NCBI RefSeq assembly: GCF_020829595.1
Contig: NZ_JAIVFW010000004.1
Span: forward strand, 62,001 to 126,000
From: Nostoc sp. CHAB 5844
Lineage (GTDB): Bacteria > Cyanobacteriota > Cyanobacteriia > Cyanobacteriales > Nostocaceae
Direction: 5' to 3'
Length of the DNA: 64,000 bases
Part shown: positions 17,622 through 25,308 of the stretch, in pieces
Numbering within the stretch: the first letter of the stretch is position 1
How the letters are laid out: the number at the start of each line of letters is the position of its first letter
The notes under the pieces: generated by a model
What the model saw: only the letters and a program-made list of their open reading frames with translations
Databases searched by the model: none
What the model was told of the DNA's origin: nothing
Program-made: the position numbers and the translations under genes

Positions 17622-18266
17622 ATGACTGCCACCCTAATTCAAAGTCCAGATCGCGTTATCTTACCTCACATTAGCTGGCAAACCTATCAGTCACTAATTA
17701 AAGATTTTGAGCAAGAACCTGCTCTCCGGCTGACCTACGATCGCGGTACTTTAGAAATCAGAATGCCCTTAGATCCTCATGAAACTTACAAAAAACTCCT
17801 GGGGCGGTTGGTGGAAACAGCTACGGAGGAACTGGATCTGGAAATTCGCAGCTTGGGTTCTCGTACCTGCGATCGCGAAGATTTAGCTAGAGGATTAGAA
17901 CCAGATCAATGCTACTACATCCAGAATGAAGCGTTGGTTCGCAAAGTCGAGCAAATTGACTTAAATCAATTTCCACCACCAGACTTAGCTATTGAAATTG
18001 ATATTACCAGTAGCTCTATCAATCGCTTGTCTATTTATGCAGCATTGAGAGTACCTGAAGTCTGGCGTTATGACGGAGAGACGTTGACTATCCTGAGTTT
18101 ACAAAATGGCGAATACATATCTCAAGAAAAGAGCGTTGCCTTACCTGTCCTCAAGGCTGAGAATATTGTGAGATTTTTAGCTTTAAGAAACACAATTGGA
18201 GAAACTAGCTTAATTAAACAGTTTCGTCAGTGGGTGAAAAACAGTGCGGATGAAGATAAAAATTAG
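17622..18266 (+). CDS. Uma2 family protein
   Basis: A 214-residue Uma2-family protein. The N-terminal MTATLIQSPDRVILPHISWQTYQ and LRLTYDRGTLEIRMPL are typical, followed by GLEPDQCYYIQNE and the core PPDLAIEIDITSSS with the Asp and Glu of the PD-(D/E)xK-like site. AAGCGAGGAGC gives a GAGG ribosome binding site before the start. The catalytic pattern looks intact. It lies after the LFEAP block in the same direction but 207 bases away, so it is probably independent. Confidence 0.9.
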   Translation: MTATLIQSPDRVILPHISWQTYQSLIKDFEQEPALRLTYDRGTLEIRMPLDPHETYKKLLGRLVETATEELDLEIRSLGSRTCDREDLARGLEPDQCYYIQNEALVRKVEQIDLNQFPPPDLAIEIDITSSSINRLSIYAALRVPEVWRYDGETLTILSLQNGEYISQEKSVALPVLKAENIVRFLALRNTIGETSLIKQFRQWVKNSADEDKN

Positions 18267-18389
18267 TGATCGCTCCTGCTCATTCCTCTGTCACTAATGT
18301 GCGTAGGGGGAGCATCGTCGTAGACATCGCCTGCTTTCATCTCTGGGTGCTAATGGGGGATTTACTTGTTGACATTGGCTCGAAATCAA

Positions 18390-19031
18390 TTACGAATTCA
18401 CCACGATGAGATTGCCAATATGCTTGAGAATCTGCAACACTTCATACAGTTTATTCTGCCGGGATATCAGAGAAAAACTATCGGAAAAAGCATACTCCCC
18501 TTGGTTTCGCTTTTGGAGCTTAATAAAGCTGAAATTGTATCCATTGGTTGCCAAGCCAAACACTGGCTTTTCTAAATTGGGAGAAGTTGTCATATAAGCC
18601 AATGCTTGAGGGAGTGCTGTTTCCATTGACACGCGGGTGTTTTTTTCTTCAACCACTAATACCCAAAACTGCTTCTCAATCACCAGGACATCTATTCTGC
18701 CACGATAAAGTTCCTTGTCATCTTCTGCGAGGACTTCAACTGGAACTTCGGTATCAATCGCAAATCGTGGCTCATACAGTCCAGCCAAATCTAGCAAGGG
18801 TGATACCAGCAGTCGATCTACTGCACCTTCTGATAACTCACCGCGTTTTCGATGAGACAAGAATCTTTGCTTAAGATGATCGAGTGCTTGCTTTTGTGCA
18901 TCATTCAATTCCAGCAAGTTTTGCAACCATTCTGTGCAAAATTGCTGATTTGAGCTTTCTACAAGCCCAAATTTTTCCTCAACAATAGCTAAACTTCCAA
19001 TAGCTTGAGAAATTGCAAAAGTCTGGATCAT
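18390..19031 (-). CDS. HsdR N-terminal (restriction endonuclease-like) domain protein
   Basis: With the start MIQTFAISQA at 19031 (GTGGAG upstream) the protein has 213 residues; an in-frame GTG-type extension to 19070 is less likely. The C-terminal half shows the nuclease fold of the type I restriction HsdR N-terminal domain: YRGRIDVLVIEKQFWVLVVE with the active-site Asp and the following EEK of D-(D/E)xK. No helicase domain follows, so this is a free-standing nuclease-like domain, frequent in cyanobacteria. It converges with the Uma2 gene. Confidence 0.75.
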   Translation of the reverse strand: MIQTFAISQAIGSLAIVEEKFGLVESSNQQFCTEWLQNLLELNDAQKQALDHLKQRFLSHRKRGELSEGAVDRLLVSPLLDLAGLYEPRFAIDTEVPVEVLAEDDKELYRGRIDVLVIEKQFWVLVVEEKNTRVSMETALPQALAYMTTSPNLEKPVFGLATNGYNFSFIKLQKRNQGEYAFSDSFSLISRQNKLYEVLQILKHIGNLIVVNS

Positions 19032-19166
19032 GAACGCTCCACCCACTCTATACAATCTATCCTCTCCCATTACACTATAAACTAACCATCAAAACAGCGA
19101 TCGCTCCCTACACTGTCACGATGGCCTTACCAGAAGAAAGAGACAATCCGAATATTTGTTTGAGGT

Positions 19167-20576
19167 TTGGTAATTTTGTCTTCTCAATTGTTGACTGCAA
19201 CTGCTGCACCTCTATCTTACAGTCGCCAGGCGCAACAGCGATCGCGCTGGCTCTCCCAACTGACACAACTAGTTGCTTTTCCTACTATCTCCGCCCAGCC
19301 CAAGCACCGCCGCGACTTACAAGCTTGCGCCCAATGGTTGGCACGGCACTTAGCTGAACTGGGACTACAGAATGTGCAAATTCTACCAGGAATTAAGGGC
19401 AGTATCCCTAGCGTCTATGGCGACTGGTTACACGCACCAGGAAAATCCACACTTCTACTTTACGGTCACTACGATGTCCAACCTGTTGACCCCCTTGGGG
19501 CTTGGCACACTCCGCCTTTCCAAGCAACTATTATCGGCGAAAATCTTTATGGTCGAGGGGCTAGTGATGATAAAGGACAATTTTTTATTCACCTGAAAGC
19601 CATTGAAAGTTACTTGAGAATAACAGGCAAGTTGCCCTTAAATATCAAGGTTTGGTTAGAAGGCGAAGAAGAAATCAGTAGCCCCAACTTGGCAGCTTTC
19701 CTCAAACGGGAAGTTTCACGGTTAAAGGCAGATGCGGTGCTTATATCGGATACAGAAATGTTAGACCGCGATCGCCCATCTATTATATATAGTTTGCGGG
19801 GCAACCTCTCTTGTGAATTAACCGTAACAGGGCCGCGTCACGACCTTCATTCCGGGCGTTACGGTGGTGCTGTTCTCAATCCCCTGCAAGCTTTAAGTGA
19901 CATAATTTCTGGACTCCATGACCGTCAAGGTAAAGTAGCCATTCCCGGTTTTTATCGGCAAGTTAAACAATTGCAACCCACAGAACGCCAAAAGATTCGC
20001 TGCTGTTGCAAACGTGACCAGCAAATTTTAGATGACCTAGACTTACCCACAGGTTGGGGAGAAGCAGGTTACAGTTTATATGAGCGGATGACTATTCGCC
20101 CTGCTCTTACCATCAACGGCATTAATGGTGGATACACTGGCTCAGGCCACAAAGCGGTGATTCCTAGCCTTGGCTTGGCACGATTCAGTATCAGACTAGT
20201 CCCTGACCAAGAACCAGCAGAAATTGCCCAACTTACTCAACGCTACATTCAATCTCTAACCCATCCAGCAGTTCAAAGTCAAGTAAAAATTACAGGCAGT
20301 GCGCGTCCTGTGCTTTTACCCAAAGACCATCCAGCGATCGCAGCAGCCATCAAAGCTGTGAAACAAACATGGAAAGTTGCTCCTGTATTTACCCGCAGTG
20401 GCGGTACAATTCCCCTAGTTGAGCAATTATTTCAGCGATTACACATACCAATTATTCTCCTGGGCTTTGGACTGCCTGACGATAACATCCACGCTCCTAA
20501 TGAAAAAATTAGTTTATCTAACTTTTTTCTCGGTGTAGAAACAGTGATCCAATTTTTGGCGGAGTATGGAAAATGA
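19167..20576 (+). CDS. M20 family metallopeptidase (dipeptidase type)
   Basis: A 469-residue M20 zinc peptidase. Ligands and catalytic residues appear in order: LLLYGHYDVQP (His, Asp), LYGRGASDDKGQ (bridging Asp), EGEEEISSPN (general base Glu then Glu), ISDTEM (Asp) and FGLPDDNIHAPNE (His). The dimerisation domain lies between. The start is uncertain: the frame opens with TTG at 19167 and another TTG follows; an upstream ATG is out of frame. Its last four bases overlap the next gene's start (ATGA), so the two are translationally coupled. Confidence 0.85.
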   Translation: MVILSSQLLTATAAPLSYSRQAQQRSRWLSQLTQLVAFPTISAQPKHRRDLQACAQWLARHLAELGLQNVQILPGIKGSIPSVYGDWLHAPGKSTLLLYGHYDVQPVDPLGAWHTPPFQATIIGENLYGRGASDDKGQFFIHLKAIESYLRITGKLPLNIKVWLEGEEEISSPNLAAFLKREVSRLKADAVLISDTEMLDRDRPSIIYSLRGNLSCELTVTGPRHDLHSGRYGGAVLNPLQALSDIISGLHDRQGKVAIPGFYRQVKQLQPTERQKIRCCCKRDQQILDDLDLPTGWGEAGYSLYERMTIRPALTINGINGGYTGSGHKAVIPSLGLARFSIRLVPDQEPAEIAQLTQRYIQSLTHPAVQSQVKITGSARPVLLPKDHPAIAAAIKAVKQTWKVAPVFTRSGGTIPLVEQLFQRLHIPIILLGFGLPDDNIHAPNEKISLSNFFLGVETVIQFLAEYGK

Positions 20577-21331
20577 TTATTGATTGTCACTGTCATGCAG
20601 GAAAAGGCGACCTGCTTACAGGCCCTTGGGATACCAATGCACCTATTGAAATCTATCTGAAACGAGCCAAAGCTGCTGGTATTGACAAGACAGTGATTTT
20701 CTCGCCCTTTCACAGCAACTACGAACACGCCAACGCTAACACTGCACGTATCGCAATGCGTTATCCTGGTAGGTCTCTCTGCTTTGCCTTTATTCATCCG
20801 CAACGAGATCAAGGCAGAATTTATCGTTTGGTCAAGCAAGCTGTGACTCAATGGGGATTTTGTGGGATTAAAGCTCATCGCATGGATGGCCCAGCCTCCC
20901 GCGAACTCTGCGAAGTCGCGGGCATATTTCAGTTGCCCATCCTTTATGACCCCGTAGGAGAAACTGATTTAATAGAACTTTTAGCCAGTGAATATCCTCA
21001 TGTCAACTTCATCATTCCTCACTTGGGTAGCTTTGCAGATGATTGGCGCGCCCATGTGAGAGTTATCGATCAGATTGCCCGTTACCCTAATGTGTACACA
21101 GACACATCAGGAGTACGGCGGTTTGATTATCTAGTACAGGCTCTCAAGCGCGGAGGAGTACATAAGATTTTATTTGGCTCTGATGGCCCTTGGTTGCACC
21201 CTGCTGTTGAACTTTATAAAATTCGTCTTCTAGATTTGTCTCCTCAGCAAGAATCATTGATCATGGGCAAAAACTTACTACGATTAATTGAAGGTATTAA
21301 AACCCTATCTCTTGAGCAGACAAATTTTTAA
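20573..21331 (+). CDS. Amidohydrolase_2 family TIM-barrel hydrolase
   Basis: A 252-residue metal-dependent hydrolase of the Amidohydrolase_2 type. IIDCHCHAG gives the HxH ligands of strand 1, IIPHLGS a later His and LFGSDGPW the Asp of strand 8; ligands and barrel order are complete for the short version of this family. It overlaps the M20 peptidase gene by four bases and is probably made with it. Acting on a product of the peptidase is an inference from this coupling; the substrate is unknown. Confidence 0.85.
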   Translation: MIIDCHCHAGKGDLLTGPWDTNAPIEIYLKRAKAAGIDKTVIFSPFHSNYEHANANTARIAMRYPGRSLCFAFIHPQRDQGRIYRLVKQAVTQWGFCGIKAHRMDGPASRELCEVAGIFQLPILYDPVGETDLIELLASEYPHVNFIIPHLGSFADDWRAHVRVIDQIARYPNVYTDTSGVRRFDYLVQALKRGGVHKILFGSDGPWLHPAVELYKIRLLDLSPQQESLIMGKNLLRLIEGIKTLSLEQTNF

Positions 21332-21876
21332 TTTGCATTTTTTAAGATCGCCGCAACCCCCCTTTTTAAGGCGATCGCCGTAGGCGGGGGGATCTTAACT
21401 GAACTCTATTGGACAATAAGCAAGTAGTGATTTTGAGTAATTTAGCTGCATAAATGACAATTAAGTTTTATCTCCATTTTCCTTATTGAGCTAAGATTAA
21501 GACATAAATTTAAACCTTTGAACGTAACAATAAGCATCTGCTTTCCTAAATTTGCTAAGTTTTTTATAATTTCAATTATTTTTATACTAAAAATTAGTAA
21601 AAGGCATATTATTAAACATATTTATTTACAAATTTTTATTGTATTAAAGATGATTATTATTTAGAATGCCATTACTAATCAAAAATAAGAATTAGTTTAC
21701 TTTATTTACGAAACTTATACTTAATTTTTGAATTTATAGTTGATAGCTTAAGAAAAAGTTATTGTCTAGTCAAAGCCATACTGAAGAATATTAAGCCAAA
21801 TTTATGGTATTTAATTGCAGATTTGGTGGCTTTATTAATATTACTTAATTGTGCTGTTCTGCTAAAGCTGTGATTC
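21332..21876. other. AT-rich intergenic region with one palindromic repeat
   Basis: No gene is seen in these 545 bases. At about 21344-21396 a GC-rich inverted structure is bounded by AAGATCGCC and GGGGATCTT and contains CCCCCCTTTTTAAGG, akin to the core of the 10113 MITE. The following 480 bases are very AT-rich and presumably include the promoter of the LuxR-type gene. Confidence 0.5.
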
Positions 21877-22365
21877 ATGTTCAATGTTCAAAACCAAAGC
21901 TTGAATAATAAATGGGCAGATATGAATTTGGATTTTCAGAAGGCTGATTCATTAACCTCATTGAATATAGTTGGTACTCTTTGTTTAGAAAACAATTATT
22001 ACCCAATTGTTATTCTCGAAAAAGATACTTTAGATCGTCAGGAAGAATTAAAAAAATTTACTGAAATATGCCGATTTGAAGTTAACCAAAAAACATATAT
22101 TGCTTTAAAAAATGAACAAACAAAAGTAGAACAAGAAACTGATTTAATAAAAATATTAACTGAAAGAGAACTACAAATAGCAATTCTTATTGCATCAGGT
22201 AGACAAAATAAACATATAGCCAAGCAACTTAAAATTAGCGAATGGACAGTTTCTACACATTTACGAAGAATATTTACTAAACTAGGCGTAGGTAGCCGCG
22301 CAGCTATGGTTTACCGTTGTTCGTCTTTGATACATTTATACAACAAGACTTTTGAGGAAGGCTAA
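21877..22365 (+). CDS. LuxR/NarL-type helix-turn-helix regulator
   Basis: A 162-residue protein with a C-terminal GerE/LuxR helix-turn-helix at about residues 95-155: LTERELQIAILIASGRQNKH, then IAKQLKISEWTVSTHLRRIF and TKLGVGSRAAMV. The N-terminal 90 residues are not a receiver domain, since no Asp-phosphorylation pattern is visible; they may bind another signal. Similar stand-alone regulators are common in filamentous cyanobacteria. A long AT-rich leader precedes it. Its TAA stop is directly abutted by an IS end. Confidence 0.82.
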   Translation: MFNVQNQSLNNKWADMNLDFQKADSLTSLNIVGTLCLENNYYPIVILEKDTLDRQEELKKFTEICRFEVNQKTYIALKNEQTKVEQETDLIKILTERELQIAILIASGRQNKHIAKQLKISEWTVSTHLRRIFTKLGVGSRAAMVYRCSSLIHLYNKTFEEG

Positions 22366-22517
22366 GAGGGTGTTTGAAAAGTTGTGAGAGGTAAAAATTT
22401 AAGCCAAACGCCTCACCATGATGCGAATCAACGGTGAACCGTTCATGCCCTAGGTCATGGATTTTTTGCGTTGGATTGTGCAGGTTGTCCTGCGACCGGA
22501 ACAATCCAAAGGCTTTA
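22366..22517 (+). mobile_element. IS5-type insertion sequence remnant
   Basis: GAGGGTGTTTGAAAAGT at 22366-22382 matches the end of the 10113 MITE and is preceded by TAA, a fitting TNA target (here the stop codon of the LuxR-type gene). From 22418 a plus-strand frame, broken by TAG at 22451, reads DFLRWIVQVVLRPEQSKGF, similar to the region just before the RRWVVERTF motif of IS5-family transposases. It ends against the 3' end of the kinase gene. I read it as a deleted IS, probably the source family of the MITE. Confidence 0.5.
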
Positions 22518-24011
22518 TTATTTTTGCAAGATTTTAATTTCTTGCAGTGTATCTTTGTAACTATCTTTGTCTCCCTGTTCTTGAAACAGTTCTGCTGCTT
22601 TCTTAAAATCTATAAGTGCCTCTTTTCGGCTTCCCATCTGAGCATATATTAATCCTCGATGATAATAGGCTAAACCATAGTTATCATTAAGAGCGATCGC
22701 TTTGCTAAAATCCCAGATAGCACTTTGATATTCTTTAACTTTAGCCAACGCTAAACCCCGTCCATAGTAAGCATAGTGATTTGGCGAGTTAAGTTTAATT
22801 GCTTGTGTGTAGTCTGCGATCGCTTCTTTGTATTTACCCAATCCAAACCAAGCAAATCCTCGGTCATAATAAGCATTAGCATCTTGAGGATTCAGTGCAA
22901 TTGCTTGACTAGAGTCTGCTTGTGCTTTTTGGTAGTCTCCTAAACGATAAAAAGCATCACCTCGATGGTTATAAGCAAAAGAATTCTGTGGGTTGATTTT
23001 AATACTTTGAGTCAAATTATCTACAGATTCTTGATAGTTATCTCGCTCATATTCACTTACTCCTTCTTGGTGAAGGAACTGTTCATTATTTCCAGGTTTT
23101 AACCATTGTAAAAACCATCCTGTCACTATAAAAACAAGTAAACTAGTAACTCCTGTTAGTATCAGCCTAAATCTTTGAGCCGGAAGTGTCTGTGGTTGGT
23201 ACTGGTAATTTTTTAACTGTTGAATGTCATTTAAAACTTCAGTGACAGACTGATAACGTTTTCGGTAGTCAAACCGTACCATTTTATTGATAATTCGTGT
23301 TAATTCTTGGCTAATTTTTATTGTTCTGTCGCGCCAGATAATTTCACCTGTAAGTAAGTTTTTTTGACTTTGTAATCTCGATATTTCGTCATGAGATAAT
23401 CCCATAATTGCAGCGATCGCAATCATCCCCAACGCATAAATATCACTATTATATTGAGGTTGACATTGTAATTGTTCTATAGGTATATATTCTAGATTAC
23501 CAACTGTAGTTGTCACAATTTCCTGCACAGAACCAAAGTCAACTACAACTAGTTTATTATCTGAATGTCGGCGAATAATACTTGCTGGTTGAATATCTTG
23601 GTGAATAACTTTACGGTTATGTACAAATAATAAAATTTCTAATATTTCTAATAATAAGTTAATTACTTGGTCTTCTCTTAGAGGAAATCCTACTAAAATT
23701 TCTTCAGCTAATTGATGACCATAAATAAATTCTTGAACTAGATAAAATTCTTCATTAGCTTCAAAATAAGCAACTATTTTCTGAATTTTGTCATGTTCCT
23801 GTCCAAGTTGTTTTAAAAGCTTAGCTTCTTTAAAAAAGGACTGTCGTAGCCAAGTTAAATTTTGAGGATTGTTAGTTTCTGGATGTAGTTGCTTAACTAT
23901 AAATTGCTGAACAGGAATTGCACCATCCTCAACTATATAGGTTTTTACGGACTCCTCCATACAAAGGAATTGCAGAATGCGGTAACGTGTATTTGGAATT
24001 TGATCATCCAT
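22518..24011 (-). CDS. Serine/threonine kinase-like protein with TPR repeats
   Basis: A 497-residue protein: kinase-like domain (about 10-275), one membrane helix (about 285-306, ILTGVTSLLVFIVTGWF) and four or five TPR units to the end (AYNHRGDAFYRLGDYQKAQA and similar). The architecture is typical of cyanobacterial membrane kinases. Retained residues are K40, E62, D139 and the DFG at 158-160. Degenerate features are the glycine loop (FLCMEESVKTY has no GxGxxG) and the catalytic loop HQDIQPASI, with Gln for the Lys at 141 and Ser for the Mg-binding Asn at 144. It may be a pseudokinase or a weak kinase. Confidence 0.88.
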   Translation of the reverse strand: MDDQIPNTRYRILQFLCMEESVKTYIVEDGAIPVQQFIVKQLHPETNNPQNLTWLRQSFFKEAKLLKQLGQEHDKIQKIVAYFEANEEFYLVQEFIYGHQLAEEILVGFPLREDQVINLLLEILEILLFVHNRKVIHQDIQPASIIRRHSDNKLVVVDFGSVQEIVTTTVGNLEYIPIEQLQCQPQYNSDIYALGMIAIAAIMGLSHDEISRLQSQKNLLTGEIIWRDRTIKISQELTRIINKMVRFDYRKRYQSVTEVLNDIQQLKNYQYQPQTLPAQRFRLILTGVTSLLVFIVTGWFLQWLKPGNNEQFLHQEGVSEYERDNYQESVDNLTQSIKINPQNSFAYNHRGDAFYRLGDYQKAQADSSQAIALNPQDANAYYDRGFAWFGLGKYKEAIADYTQAIKLNSPNHYAYYGRGLALAKVKEYQSAIWDFSKAIALNDNYGLAYYHRGLIYAQMGSRKEALIDFKKAAELFQEQGDKDSYKDTLQEIKILQK

Positions 24012-24405
24012 ATATATAAGTTTTTATACGAAATTAGATGATTATATATTAGTGATATTACTAGTATAATTTTTTCGGTATTAACCTTAGTTACAAAAAA
24101 TATACAAAGACTAAGAAACTTGTAAATTCCTACGATAAATTCTCATAACTGGCATATAGCAGTATAGACAAAACAGTAAATCAATCTCAAGGAAAATGCG
24201 ATTTTCACTGACCTTAGTTTGCCATAGTTTACTTCTAGTACAGCAAGCATTTCCTTAATTTCTATTCTTGATTTTTAGTAAGAGTATTACTGAGTAACTA
24301 CTCAACAATTTACTAATGCAATTATTGCCGTGGGATCACTCATGACACGTTATTGCTCGGTACGGTAAAAGAGTTGTAATCGAATTGCTATAAACGCCAA
24401 ATAGC
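24012..24405. other. Intergenic region without recognised features
   Basis: These 394 bases separate two divergent genes (kinase-TPR on minus, 24406 gene on plus). They are AT-rich and should hold both promoters. No repeat, hairpin with T-run or coding remnant was seen. Confidence 0.4.
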
Positions 24406-25263
24406 TTGAAAATTAATTTATTTAAACGCAACAAAAATCAAGTAACGGCGGCTAAGCGTCAATTGCTCGAGGCGCTGCGTCGGCGTGATACTACCGCTAT
24501 CCAGGGCTTGACTATGCGATGGCAAAATATTATCGGAAAAGCAAAATTAACTGGGATGGTCAACGAAGTATTGCATGAGTGCGATGCTGAAAGCCACAGT
24601 TGGTTTTTTGCAAGTTTTTTAGGACAATTTAGATATCAACAGATGCAGCAAGCAGCCCAAAATAATGTCTTTCATATATTAGTGAACGCTGGTTTAGAAC
24701 CAGGAAAAGACTTTAGTTTTGGGCTTGATGGAAAGATGATTGTTAACAATCGCGCCAAGCAAATTTTACTTTATCACCTTCCACAGGAGCAACGGAGATT
24801 TTTTGAGGCACAATTGCAAGTCTCCACAGTTGCAGATCCAATTATGGTAATTGAGCAACATTTAGGATGCCCATTTTATGCAAATTTGACAAAAATTGCA
24901 TCTTGTAAGGTGCAGGCACTGACTAATACACAGGCTGCTGCTTATTTAGGAGTATTACTGGCTGGTTTAGTCAAACGGCATCCAGCCCTCCAAGATGTGG
25001 ACTTTCCCACTAAATTTATTTTTAACACCCTGCAAAACTTACCACAGCAGCGAGTCACAGCAATATTAAACGATCAAGAAATTAATCCTCAGTTTGATGA
25101 AGTAATTATCTTCCAAGACTTATTAGCAGCAATGGAAGCTGAAATAAATGAAGCAGAGGCTTGTAACAGCCTAGAACAACTCAAAAAGCTAGATTTAGTT
25201 TGGTGTGGTGAATATCGGCTGGCAGAAATAGTCGCCAGCCTCGAAAAATTATCTAGAGAGTAA
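24406..25263 (+). CDS. Hypothetical protein
   Basis: A 285-residue soluble protein that I do not recognise. The frame opens with TTG at 24406, giving a basic N-terminus MKINLFKRNKNQVTAAKRQL; the ribosome binding site is weak and the start is uncertain. The sequence looks mainly helical, with conserved-looking stretches RQLLEALRRRDTTAIQGL, EVLHECDAESHSWFFASFLG and CPFYANLTKIASCKV. No membrane segment or catalytic motif is visible. The gene is convergent with lysC. Confidence 0.6.
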   Translation: MKINLFKRNKNQVTAAKRQLLEALRRRDTTAIQGLTMRWQNIIGKAKLTGMVNEVLHECDAESHSWFFASFLGQFRYQQMQQAAQNNVFHILVNAGLEPGKDFSFGLDGKMIVNNRAKQILLYHLPQEQRRFFEAQLQVSTVADPIMVIEQHLGCPFYANLTKIASCKVQALTNTQAAAYLGVLLAGLVKRHPALQDVDFPTKFIFNTLQNLPQQRVTAILNDQEINPQFDEVIIFQDLLAAMEAEINEAEACNSLEQLKKLDLVWCGEYRLAEIVASLEKLSRE

Positions 25264-25308
25264 GAAAGCTTCTAGAGAAAAATGTGTCAACCTTGATTTT
25301 GAATGAGT

